Positions 44,017-52,667 of a DNA stretch of 64,000 nt are shown in pieces; positions within the stretch are counted from its first letter, which is position 1, and each line of letters opens with the position of its first letter. The stretch covers positions 1,054,001 through 1,118,000 of the forward strand of contig NZ_CABPSK010000001.1 in the NCBI RefSeq assembly GCF_902459645.1, written 5' to 3'. Position numbers and translations under genes: made by a program. A model generated the notes under the pieces. That model was not told where the DNA came from, did no database searches, and was given only the letters and a program-made list of their open reading frames with translations. The DNA comes from Pandoraea pneumonica (GTDB lineage Bacteria; Pseudomonadota; Gammaproteobacteria; Burkholderiales; Burkholderiaceae).

Positions 44017-46125
44017 ATGTCGAGTTCGTACAGTGGTTGGCTCGTTGCGCTATCGCTCGCGGTTGCCGTACTGGCGTCGTTCACAGCGCTCGATCTCTCG
44101 GGGCGTATCTATCTCCTGACCCACCGTGGCATGCGCCACGCGTGGCTGGCTGTTGGCGCGACCGCCATGGGCATTGGCATCTGGTCGATGCACTTCATCG
44201 GCATGCTCGCGCTTTCGCTTTCGCCGTCCTGGTCGCCCCTGACGTCGCATGCCGCCATCCCATTGGGCTACGACCCGGCCATTACCGCCGGGTCGCTGGG
44301 CATTGCCATTCTCATCTCGTGGGCCGCCCTGTGGCTCGTCGCCAACGAGCGCTTTACCGCCTGGCGACTGGCCGGCGCTGGCGTCACGCTCGGCGTAGGG
44401 ATCGCCGCCATGCATTACTCGGGCATGGCCGCAATGCGCATGGAGCCCGGCATTCAGTACGATCCGTGGCTCTTCACGGCGTCGGTGCTGATCGCCATTG
44501 CCGCCGCGACGGCGGCGCTCTGGATCGCGCAGACCTTGCGCGACGGCAGTCTGCGCTACGTGATGGCCAAGCGCATCGGTGCCGCCGTGGTGATGGGGCT
44601 CGCCATCACCGCCATGCATTACACCGGCATGGCGGCAGCGAACTTTGCCCCGGGGGCCATTTGCGGTGCTGCCACGTCGGTCAGCTCGCCTTGGCTGGTC
44701 ACGACGGTGAGCATGTTCACGTTCCTGATTCTGGTGACCACCCTGCTCGTGTCGCGGCTCGATGCGCGCACCAGCTTCCTCGCCAATTCCGTGCTGCAAC
44801 TCAACACGCAAATCGCTCGCATGGCGACGTACGACGCCCTGACCGATTTGCCCAACCGCCGCGCGCTGCATGACGCCGCCGCCCGCACCCTGATCAATTC
44901 GCGCCGCGATCAACGCCGCTTTGCGGTGCTGTTCATGGATCTGGACGGCTTCAAGACGATTAACGACTCGCTCGGCCACAACGTCGGCGACGACGTGCTA
45001 CGCGCCTTTGCCAAGCGGCTGCGCAAGAACGTGAATGGCGACGACGTCGTGGCCCGCCTGGGCGGTGACGAATTCGTGGTGCTGCTCGGCTCGCTGTCGT
45101 CACCGGAAGTTGCGGGGCGCGTGGCCCAGCGCCTGCTTGACGACATGCGCGACGGGCTGCGCGTGGGCAACCAGTCGCTGCACGTGATGCCGAGCATCGG
45201 CGTGGCCGTGTATCCCGACGACGGCGAGAGCATCGACATTCTGCTCAAGCACGCCGATACGGCGATGTACGAAGCCAAACGGGCGGGACGCGGCATTTTC
45301 CGCTACTTCGAGCCACGCATGAACGCGGCGGCCCAGCGCACGTGGGAGATTCAGCAGGCGCTGCACGACGCGGAACACGAGCAATATTTCTCGCTGCACT
45401 TCCAGCCGAAGTATCGCGGCGACACCGAGGCGCTCGCGGGTGCGGAAGCGCTGTTGCGCCTGACCCATCCGCAGTTCGGTGAATTACAACCGGTGGACTT
45501 CATTCCGGTGGCCGAGCGCACCGGACAAATCGTGCAGATCGGTTATTGGGTGGTGCGCGCCACGTGCGAACACATCCGGGCATGGGACGCCGCCGGGCTG
45601 CCCCGGGTGAAGGTCGCGATCAACCTGTCGCCCCGGCAGTTGGCACAGTCGGCGCTGGTCGAGAACATCGTGGCCATCGTGGAAGGTGCGGGCATTGCCT
45701 GCGACCGGCTGATGTTCGAGATTACCGAGACGGTGGCCATGTTCGACGCGCAGCACACGATCGACGTGATTCGGGCGTTTCAGGATCGCGGCTTCGAAGT
45801 TGCCATCGACGATTTCGGCACGGGATATTCAAGCCTCGCGTATCTGCAACGCTTCCGCGTCAAGCAATTGAAGATGGACCGGTTCTTTACCAACGGTCTC
45901 GACACGCATGGCCGCGAAGGCAGCGCCGTGGTGTCGGCCATCATCGCGCTGGCCCACTCGCTGGATATGGATGTGGTCGCCGAGGGCGTGGAGACCGACT
46001 CGCAGCGCGCAGCGCTCAAGACGCTGGCGTGCGATGAAATGCAGGGTTTCCTGCTTGGCAAACCGCTGACGAGTGAAGCCTTTGCCCGACTGCTCGCGTC
46101 GCCGCCATCCCCGGCGATGGCCTAA
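44017..46125 (+). CDS. MHYT-GGDEF-EAL cyclic di-GMP protein
   Basis: 702 aa. The N-terminal membrane sensor has seven helices with three MHYT-type motifs (WSMHFIGM, AAMHYSGM, TAMHYTGM), proposed to bind copper and to sense oxygen, CO or NO. The GGDEF domain (about 265-420) keeps ARLGGDEFVVLLG, but no RxxD I-site is seen. The EAL domain (about 430-690) keeps AEALLRL, INLSPRQL, DDFGTGYSSLAYL, KMDRFF and AEGVET, so phosphodiesterase residues look intact. Both making and breaking cyclic di-GMP are possible; which dominates cannot be read. Two inverted repeats lie upstream. Confidence 0.93.
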   Translation: MSSSYSGWLVALSLAVAVLASFTALDLSGRIYLLTHRGMRHAWLAVGATAMGIGIWSMHFIGMLALSLSPSWSPLTSHAAIPLGYDPAITAGSLGIAILISWAALWLVANERFTAWRLAGAGVTLGVGIAAMHYSGMAAMRMEPGIQYDPWLFTASVLIAIAAATAALWIAQTLRDGSLRYVMAKRIGAAVVMGLAITAMHYTGMAAANFAPGAICGAATSVSSPWLVTTVSMFTFLILVTTLLVSRLDARTSFLANSVLQLNTQIARMATYDALTDLPNRRALHDAAARTLINSRRDQRRFAVLFMDLDGFKTINDSLGHNVGDDVLRAFAKRLRKNVNGDDVVARLGGDEFVVLLGSLSSPEVAGRVAQRLLDDMRDGLRVGNQSLHVMPSIGVAVYPDDGESIDILLKHADTAMYEAKRAGRGIFRYFEPRMNAAAQRTWEIQQALHDAEHEQYFSLHFQPKYRGDTEALAGAEALLRLTHPQFGELQPVDFIPVAERTGQIVQIGYWVVRATCEHIRAWDAAGLPRVKVAINLSPRQLAQSALVENIVAIVEGAGIACDRLMFEITETVAMFDAQHTIDVIRAFQDRGFEVAIDDFGTGYSSLAYLQRFRVKQLKMDRFFTNGLDTHGREGSAVVSAIIALAHSLDMDVVAEGVETDSQRAALKTLACDEMQGFLLGKPLTSEAFARLLASPPSPAMA

Positions 46126-46159
46126 TCTCGGAATTTCGGCCAGACTCGCCGGGGCTTAA

Positions 46160-46717
46160 TTAGCGCTCGGCAGTGGTGACGGTGTCAGTATCGGCAACGT
46201 CGGCCGCCTCTGGCATTGGCTTGCCGGTGGCAAAGGCCGCCGCCCGCGCCAGTCTTGCGCGCATCCCTTCGTTGGCCATCGGCCCGGCGCTCGGCACATG
46301 CCGCTTCGGATCGAGTCGCGCGCCCGTCACGGCATCGACCACGACCGGCTCAACCACCTTACCGGTCTCCTGATCGACCAGTTGCGCCGAGATCCCTTCG
46401 GGCGCGAAGTGGCGATTACCCCATGCCAGCAAGGCCCACAGCACCGGCCGAAAATCCCGTCCCGCATCGGTCAGCACATACTCGAAACGCGGCGGACGAT
46501 CGCAATACTGACGGCGCTCTAGCAGCCCTTCTTCAACCAATGCATGAAGTCGGCGGGTGAGCATATTCGGCGCGATATCGAGCCGACGCTGGAAGTCGTC
46601 GAAGCGCGTCGTCCCGTAACCGGCCTCACGCAAAATCAAAATGCTCCACCATTCGCCCACGCGCTCGAGGCTGCGGGCGATGGGGCATTGCATGTCGCGG
46701 AAAGTCTTTCGTTGCAT
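46160..46717 (-). CDS. HxlR-family transcriptional regulator
   Basis: 185 aa from ATG 46717, with GAGG upstream; the longer frame to 46855 is unlikely. The winged-helix core is MQCPIARSLERVGEWWSILI, GTTRFDDFQRRLDIAPNMLT and LHALVEEGLLERRQY, with the family's early Cys. A ~70-residue C-terminal extension follows. It lies directly downstream of emrB on the same strand and probably represses the emrAB/outer-membrane factor locus. Shared ACTTGCA-type sequences occur before it and in the emrA/outer-membrane factor intergenic region. Confidence 0.88.
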   Translation of the reverse strand: MQRKTFRDMQCPIARSLERVGEWWSILILREAGYGTTRFDDFQRRLDIAPNMLTRRLHALVEEGLLERRQYCDRPPRFEYVLTDAGRDFRPVLWALLAWGNRHFAPEGISAQLVDQETGKVVEPVVVDAVTGARLDPKRHVPSAGPMANEGMRARLARAAAFATGKPMPEAADVADTDTVTTAER

Positions 46718-46838
46718 ATCGGGTCCTCGCGAATTCTTCACATCCGGCATGCCGGGAGATGACCGGCGCTGCCTATTACCATGCAAGTGAGCATAAGCGC
46801 GTCGACGCCGGCGGGCAAGTTGGCCAGTGTTTTCGCCC

Positions 46839-48587
46839 TCAATGCGCGTCGGCACTGGGCGCTTTCGGCGGGGCGACCCGGCGCATGAGCGGCACCATCA
46901 ACGTCACGGCAAAGAACATCAGGGCCATGCCCCCGTAGATATCGCCGAAGGTAATGGTTTGGGCTTCCCTTAACGTCAGCAGCCAGAGTTGCCGCAGCGC
47001 CGCCGTTTGCGCGTCCACCGCATCGAGCCCGGAAGCGCTCATCCGCGCGCCCACGCCAGCGAGCCACGCGCCGACGTTCGGGCTGCCCTCTCCCAACTGC
47101 TCGGCAAGCCGGAAGAAGTGAAGATTGGTGCGGTCGTTGAGTACGGTGGTGCACACCGCAATGCCGATCGCGCCACCCAAATTACGCATGAGATTGAACA
47201 GCCCCGATGCGAGTCGCAGCCGGGCGGGCGGCAGGCTCCCCAGCGTGAGCGTCACAATCGGCGCCACGGCAAACTGCTGCCCAGCCCCACGCAAGGCTTG
47301 CGGCAACATCAGTTGCGCCGCGCCCCAGTCGTGCGTAATCGGCGAGAACTGCCACATCGACAGCGCAAAGGCGCCGAGACCGCCCATCATCAGAATGCGC
47401 AGATCTACGCGGTTGGCGAGCATCGCATACAGCGGAATCGACATCAGTTGGAAGATGCCGGTGGAAAACACCGCTACACCGATTTCAAATGCGGAGAACC
47501 CTCTCACCCGCCCAAGAAATACGGGCGTCAGGTAGATCGTGGCGAAAATGCCAATACCGGTCGCGAACGAGAAGAAACAGCCGAGCGCAAAGTTGCGTTC
47601 CTTGAGCGCCCGCAAATCGACCACGGGCTGCGCGTACGTCAGGCTGCGCCAAAGGAACGCGGCGCCGCACAACCCGGCGAGCCACGCCGTCGTGCGAATG
47701 GTCGCGTCGCCAAACCAGTCCCAGCGCGGCCCCTCTTCCAGCGTGTATTCGAGACAGCCGAGAAACACCGCCATTAACGCCATACCGAGATAATCGGCAC
47801 CCCGCAACAACGACCAGTTCGGGCGATCGATACGCACTAGCAGCGGCACCATGACCGTCACGAAAATGCCCGGCACCAGATTGATGAAGAACAGCCAGTG
47901 CCATGAATAGTTGTCGGTAATCCATCCACCGATGGTCGGCCCGAGTGTCGGCGCAAGCGACGACAGCCCGCCGACCACGGCCGCGGCCAGCACGCGCTGC
48001 GGTCCGCTGAAAAATGCAAATGCCGTCGTGAACACCAACGGAATCATCGAGCCGCCCAGAAACCCTTGCAGCGCACGGAACGCGATCATGCTCTGGATAT
48101 TCCAGGCCGCACCGCATAACAGGCTCGCCACCGTGAAGCCGGCCGCCGAGGCAGCAAAAATCCAGCGCGTCGACATCACCCGCGACAACCAGCCCGAGAG
48201 CGGAATCACGATGATCTCGGCGATCAGATAGCTGGTCTGCACCCACGCCGTTTCGTCCGCCCCCGCCGATAGCCCGCCGCCGATGTCCCGCAGCGAGGCC
48301 GACACAATCTGAATGTCGAGCAGCGCAATGAACATGCCCACGACCATCGTCATGAACGCGATGACCTTGGCGCTGGTCGTCATGGAATCAGCGGAGAATC
48401 CGCCGCTCGCACCGCCCGAACCTGATGGCGCACCTCCCGCCGCCACGTGTGGCACGGGGCGTACGTCATTGGTGGACTCTTTGGTGGGCTGATTTGGCCG
48501 TGGCGGTACGTCGACACCACCCTCGTCCGACGGCCTTGGCAGCGGCAGCCCCACCGGCTGCGCCCCGCCGGTATGCGCGGCGCTCAT
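46839..48587 (-). CDS. EmrB-type MFS drug efflux transporter (DHA2, 14 TM)
   Basis: 582 aa. A Pro/Gly-rich cytosolic N-terminus of about 70 residues is longer than in E. coli EmrB (512 aa). Fourteen membrane segments follow, with DHA2 signatures FIALLDIQIVSASLRDIGGG, ETAWVQTSYLIAEIIVIPLSG and FRALQGFLGGSMIPL. It expels hydrophobic compounds using the proton gradient and works with the adaptor encoded immediately upstream, with which it overlaps by ATGA. The channel partner is probably the divergent NodT-type protein. Confidence 0.93.
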   Translation of the reverse strand: MSAAHTGGAQPVGLPLPRPSDEGGVDVPPRPNQPTKESTNDVRPVPHVAAGGAPSGSGGASGGFSADSMTTSAKVIAFMTMVVGMFIALLDIQIVSASLRDIGGGLSAGADETAWVQTSYLIAEIIVIPLSGWLSRVMSTRWIFAASAAGFTVASLLCGAAWNIQSMIAFRALQGFLGGSMIPLVFTTAFAFFSGPQRVLAAAVVGGLSSLAPTLGPTIGGWITDNYSWHWLFFINLVPGIFVTVMVPLLVRIDRPNWSLLRGADYLGMALMAVFLGCLEYTLEEGPRWDWFGDATIRTTAWLAGLCGAAFLWRSLTYAQPVVDLRALKERNFALGCFFSFATGIGIFATIYLTPVFLGRVRGFSAFEIGVAVFSTGIFQLMSIPLYAMLANRVDLRILMMGGLGAFALSMWQFSPITHDWGAAQLMLPQALRGAGQQFAVAPIVTLTLGSLPPARLRLASGLFNLMRNLGGAIGIAVCTTVLNDRTNLHFFRLAEQLGEGSPNVGAWLAGVGARMSASGLDAVDAQTAALRQLWLLTLREAQTITFGDIYGGMALMFFAVTLMVPLMRRVAPPKAPSADAH

Positions 48588-49729
48588 CGTGCCGCCACCT
48601 TGGGAGCCGACGGGACGCTCGCGCCGTCATCGCCGCGCGCGTCCACTTCCGCTGTCACCGACAAGCCGGGGCGCAACGTCCCCAGTCGCCCATCCGCATC
48701 GTCGAGCTGCACGCGTACCGGCACCCGCTGCACGATCTTCGTGAAATTGCCGGTCGCGTTCTCCGGCGGCAGCACGCTGAACTGTGCACCGGTCGCCGGG
48801 GCCAGACTGGCCACGTGACCGTGGAAGACTCGCCCAGGCAATACATCCGCCTCGATCTTCACCGGCATCCCCGGACGCAGGCGGGCTAGCTGACCTTCCT
48901 TGAAGTTGGCATCGACCCAAAGGCCATGCGCCGGCACGAGAGCGAGCAGTTGGGTGCCTGCCGAGGCATACGCCCCGGCACGCGCACGCCGGTTGCCGAC
49001 CGTGCCGTCGACCGGGGCACGCACGACGGTATCTTCTAGATTGAGCTTCGCGATGTCGCGCTCGGCCACCGCCTGCGCCAACGCGGCCTGCGCCTGTTGC
49101 TTCTGCGTGGCAATGACATCGAGCTGACGCTCGGCGGCCACGGCCCCGGCTTCCGCCTTGTCACGGTTGGCGGCCAGTTGCTTGTAATCCGCGTCGGCCT
49201 TCTGCGCGCTCTGCACAGAAACGGCGGCCTTGGCGACGAGATCCTGATATCGCACCTGATCGTCACGGGCACGGCGGGCATCGGCCGCCACCGCCACGAC
49301 ACTCGCTCGCGCCTGCGCAATGACCGCCGTTTGCAGTCGCGCCGTGGCATCGAGGTTGGCCAGCAACGCCTGCTGCGCGGCCACAGCCCCTTCGGCCTTG
49401 GCCAACGCAGCGCGGTAATCGCGGTCGTCAAGCCGCACCAGCACGTCGCCCGCATGCACCGCCTGATTGTCGGTCACGAGCACCTGCGCGATGTAGCCCG
49501 GCACCTTCGGGCCAAGCACCGTGACGTCGCCCCCGACATAGGCATCGTCCGTCGATTCGAGAAACCGTCCCGTCGTCCACCAGTGAACGCCGTAACCGAG
49601 CACGGCGATGGCCGCCACGACAACCGCACCGCGCAGCACGAGCCGCCCTCGTGCGCCCTTGGACGGCGGCGCCGCAGATGACTGATTGGCCGGCGTGGCT
49701 TGCGGGGCGGCAGTGCTCGGGGAAGTCAT
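48584..49729 (-). CDS. EmrA-type membrane fusion protein (HlyD family)
   Basis: 381 aa from ATG 49729; ATGs further upstream give unconserved tails. One membrane anchor (LVLRGAVVVAAIAVLGYGV) is followed by lipoyl half FLESTDDAYVGGDVTVLGPK, a long coiled-coil hairpin (about 110-235), and the second half VRAPVDGTVGNRRARAGAYA. It links the MFS pump to the outer-membrane channel in the periplasm. It overlaps emrB by 4 nt. The promoter lies in the 160-bp divergent region shared with the outer-membrane factor. Confidence 0.92.
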   Translation of the reverse strand: MTSPSTAAPQATPANQSSAAPPSKGARGRLVLRGAVVVAAIAVLGYGVHWWTTGRFLESTDDAYVGGDVTVLGPKVPGYIAQVLVTDNQAVHAGDVLVRLDDRDYRAALAKAEGAVAAQQALLANLDATARLQTAVIAQARASVVAVAADARRARDDQVRYQDLVAKAAVSVQSAQKADADYKQLAANRDKAEAGAVAAERQLDVIATQKQQAQAALAQAVAERDIAKLNLEDTVVRAPVDGTVGNRRARAGAYASAGTQLLALVPAHGLWVDANFKEGQLARLRPGMPVKIEADVLPGRVFHGHVASLAPATGAQFSVLPPENATGNFTKIVQRVPVRVQLDDADGRLGTLRPGLSVTAEVDARGDDGASVPSAPKVAAR

Positions 49730-49819
49730 GGAGGTCAGTCCTTCTTCGTTTGGAGTGAGATCGCGACGTCGAAACGACATCGCCAACAAAGGGTTGCTTT
49801 CAGAATGAAAGTGAGTATA

Positions 49820-49849
49820 GAGTTGCAACTATCATCTTGCAAGTAACTC
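49820..49849. promoter_or_regulatory. Candidate HxlR operator in the emrA/outer-membrane factor divergent region
   Basis: GAGTT (49820-49824) and AACTC (49845-49849) bracket two TTGCAA elements (49823-49828 and 49837-49842). A related TGCAAGTGAGC stretch lies at 46782-46792 before the HxlR gene, sharing TGCAAGT with 49839-49844. This suggests one regulator controls all four genes. Confidence 0.4.
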
Positions 49850-49889
49850 AGTGTTTTTTGCCATTCACCCGCCGCCACCCCTGCCAAAC

Positions 49890-51440
49890 ATGAACAACGC
49901 CTCCCCAACGCACGCCCATATGCCCGCACCCACGCCGCCCACAACGTTGCGATATGTATGGTTGGCGGCGGCCGTCAGCATGCTGGCAGGTTGTGCCGTC
50001 GGGCCCGATTACGTTGCGCCCGCCGTCGACTTGCCCACGCATTTCGCCACTAGCGAACGCTTGGCCCAGCGCGACGCCGCGCACAAAACGGTGAATGGCG
50101 CCCCTGATGCGCCGGCGTTAGACGAGTGGTGGACGGGCTTTCACGACCCAGTACTCACCGGCATCGTGCAGCAGGCGTTGGCGCAGAATCTCGACTTGCA
50201 GGCCGCCATGGCGCGCGTCGAACAGGCACGCGCTCAAGCCCGGCAGGCCGGCGCCCAGCGATTGCCGTCGCTCACGCTCGACGGGAGCGTCACGCGCGAG
50301 CATCAGTCGCTCGACAGCCCGCTTGGTACCGTGGCGCGCACCCTTCCCGGCTACAACCGGAACATGACGATCTACGACATTGGCGCAGGTGCCAGTTGGG
50401 AACTCGATCTGTTTGGGGGATTGCAGCGCTCGGCACAAGCCGCAGGCGCGTTGGCGCAGGCCGCCGAAGCGCAGCAAGACGGCGTGCGGGTTAGCATCGT
50501 TGCCGAGGCGGCCGATGCTTACTTTCGCGTGCGTGCCGCGCAGCGCCGCCTGGCCATCGCCGAAGATCAGATCGCGACGGATGCGAGGCTCGTGGAAATC
50601 GTACGTTTGCGGCTGAAGGACGGTCTGGCGACGGCGCGCGAAATGGCGCAATCGGAAGCGCTGCTTGCACAGGCACGCACGACACTGCCGCCGCTTCGCA
50701 TCGAGCGCGAGACGCAACTCAACCGGCTCGACGTACTGATGGGTGCCGCCCCGGGGACATACGCGCGGCGCATGAGTGCCGCCACGCAGGACGACGATTT
50801 GCACGCCCGCCCGTTGGCCATTCCCGCGATTGGCGATGCGAGTGCGCCCGCCGACTTGTTGCGCCGTCGCCCCGATGTCATAGCGGCGGAACGCCAACTG
50901 GCGGCGTCCAATGAGCGCATTGGGGCGTCGCTCGCCGAGTACTACCCGAAGCTGTCGCTATCGGGGGTGCTCGGCTTCGATACGCTCGCGGGTGGGCGCG
51001 TGCCGAGCGTGGCGACCTTTCAGCCGTTAGCGGCGCTGGGTCTGCGCTGGCGCTTATTCGACTTTGGCCGGATCGATGCGGAAGTGGCCCAAGCGCGTGG
51101 TGCGAATGCGCAAGCACTCGCGCAGTACCGGCTGGCAATGCTGCATGCGACGGAGGATGTGGAGAATGCCGTTGTCACGCTCGTCGAACTGGAGCAACAA
51201 CGCAAAGATCTAGCGAGTGCCGTGCAAGCGCAGACGCGGGCGCGCGACAGCGCACAAGATGCGTATACAGGTGGGACGGTCAGTCTCTATGAGGTGCTAG
51301 ACGCCGACCGCCAGTTGCTCACGGTGCGCGATGCCGATGCCCGCGTGCAAGCGGACAACGCCCGTGCTGCGGTCGCAACGTTCCGGGCGTTGGGCGGCGG
51401 ATGGGAGGCGCCGACACCAGCGCTAGCGCAAGTGAAATAA
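49890..51440 (+). CDS. NodT-family outer-membrane efflux lipoprotein (EmrAB partner)
   Basis: 516 aa from ATG 49890; ATGs at 49851 and 49920 are alternatives and none has a strong ribosome binding site. The lipoprotein signal WLAAAVSMLAGCAVGPDYVA places the lipidated Cys at about 43. Two TolC-like repeats follow, with the conserved PADLLRRRPDVIAAERQLA. It is divergent from emrAB, with which it probably forms a tripartite pump across both membranes. It is distinct from the RND-linked NodT protein at 25606 though of the same family. It ends 2 nt from the convergent KfrA-like gene. Confidence 0.92.
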   Translation: MNNASPTHAHMPAPTPPTTLRYVWLAAAVSMLAGCAVGPDYVAPAVDLPTHFATSERLAQRDAAHKTVNGAPDAPALDEWWTGFHDPVLTGIVQQALAQNLDLQAAMARVEQARAQARQAGAQRLPSLTLDGSVTREHQSLDSPLGTVARTLPGYNRNMTIYDIGAGASWELDLFGGLQRSAQAAGALAQAAEAQQDGVRVSIVAEAADAYFRVRAAQRRLAIAEDQIATDARLVEIVRLRLKDGLATAREMAQSEALLAQARTTLPPLRIERETQLNRLDVLMGAAPGTYARRMSAATQDDDLHARPLAIPAIGDASAPADLLRRRPDVIAAERQLAASNERIGASLAEYYPKLSLSGVLGFDTLAGGRVPSVATFQPLAALGLRWRLFDFGRIDAEVAQARGANAQALAQYRLAMLHATEDVENAVVTLVELEQQRKDLASAVQAQTRARDSAQDAYTGGTVSLYEVLDADRQLLTVRDADARVQADNARAAVATFRALGGGWEAPTPALAQVK

Positions 51441-51442
51441 GA

Positions 51443-52477
51443 CTACCCGGCCCTGCGTGAACGGCGCAGCACCGATGTGGCTGGTGCCGCCGCATGGCTC
51501 GCGCGGCGTTTTCGCCCGACCAGCGTGCCCGTTGCGCTCAAACCGCCGGCCGTTGCAGGCACCGCCGCCAACGAGGCTTGATACATCGACACCAGCGCCT
51601 CCTGCGCAGTGACCTGCTCTCTCAAGCGCGCGATCAGCGAATCTTGTACCGCCTTCGATGCTCTCAATTCATGCTGCGCCTCTGTGAGCGCCGCAAGTTC
51701 GCTCTCGGTGTCCTGCAACTGGCGCTGGCTTTGCTTGCGTTCCTGCTGGAGTCCCTTGATCGACTCGCGTGCCGTATCCAACTCCAGCAACAGACGGCGC
51801 TCGTTGGCCTCAGCACGTTCGCTCAATCGTTGACGCTCGCCATCCCATTCCGTGCGCTGTTGCGCATGCGCTTCGAGCGTGGCCTGCGCTGCCAGGCGAG
51901 CGTCGGCCAATGCTTGACGCGACGTCACAGCGTCCGCCTGCGCATCGATCAACAACGCTTCAGCGCGGCGAGCCTGCGCTTGCGCTTCGTCGCGGGCCTG
52001 CCGCGCGTCGGCAGCGGCCACTTCAGCCGAGGCCACGCGCTCGTGCAGCACAGCCCTCGCCTGTTCCAAGGCTTCACGCTCCGCCGCGAGCTCCGCTTCG
52101 CGGGCATCCAATACTGCGCGCCGCGCCGCCGCTTCTTCGGCCAAAGCCTCACGGCCTTCGTGCAGCGCCAGCGACCAAAGGTCCAACGCGGCCCGCGCGA
52201 CGGACTCCGGCATGGCAACACCTTCCGGCAGTCCGCCAACACCGGGCATTACCCCCTGCAACCGTGCGCCCAACCCCGCAAACCACGCGTCCAGATACGG
52301 GCTCACCGTATTGGGCGAGCCTCGCCCCAACTGCTGTCGAATGCGCTCAATGGTTGGCCGCTGGCCCGCCATCAGCAGCGTGTCGGCCGCCGACCAGACG
52401 TCCTGCTCCGAAATACCGCGCCCAGCCGAGCGCGGTGATGGCGCGGGCATGGCGTTTTTCGGTGACATGGCATTCAT
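51443..52477 (-). CDS. KfrA-like DNA-binding protein with long coiled coil
   Basis: 344 aa from ATG 52477, chosen for AAGGAG 5 nt upstream. The N-terminal domain (about 20-85) matches the KfrA pattern: ISEQDVWSAADTLLMAGQRP, TIERIRQQLGRGSPNTV and SPYLDAWFAGL. Residues about 110-310 are almost wholly heptad-rich coiled coil (Ala/Glu/Arg/Gln), and the tail is basic (GRKRRASHAA). KfrA on IncP/IncU plasmids binds its own promoter and helps organise plasmid partition. Here the gene is chromosomal-looking and divergent from an integrase; it likely binds the palindromes between them. Confidence 0.85.
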   Translation of the reverse strand: MNAMSPKNAMPAPSPRSAGRGISEQDVWSAADTLLMAGQRPTIERIRQQLGRGSPNTVSPYLDAWFAGLGARLQGVMPGVGGLPEGVAMPESVARAALDLWSLALHEGREALAEEAAARRAVLDAREAELAAEREALEQARAVLHERVASAEVAAADARQARDEAQAQARRAEALLIDAQADAVTSRQALADARLAAQATLEAHAQQRTEWDGERQRLSERAEANERRLLLELDTARESIKGLQQERKQSQRQLQDTESELAALTEAQHELRASKAVQDSLIARLREQVTAQEALVSMYQASLAAVPATAGGLSATGTLVGRKRRASHAAAPATSVLRRSRRAG

Positions 52478-52554
52478 AGGGGCTCCTTCATTCGTCTGGA
52501 TGCTGAGTTGCTGCTTTATCGGACACGGAAACAACGTCATTGCCAAATAACCCA

Positions 52555-52629
52555 CGATAAGTGAAGATTATCGCTAGTTATTTATTGCATACGTTATATT
52601 TTCTACATATTACATATGAAATCATATGT
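52555..52629. promoter_or_regulatory. Palindromes between the KfrA-like gene and the integrase
   Basis: CGATAA-7 nt-TTATCG (52555-52573) and ACATATGA-AA-TCATATGT (52612-52629) lie in an AT-rich 190-bp divergent region. The second overlaps an in-frame ATG (52626), which argues for the integrase start at 52668. They are likely operators for the KfrA-like protein, recombinase binding sites, or both. Confidence 0.55.
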
Positions 52630-52667
52630 TCAGTAGAAAAATTACATCTCACGTCCAATTCAGCACC

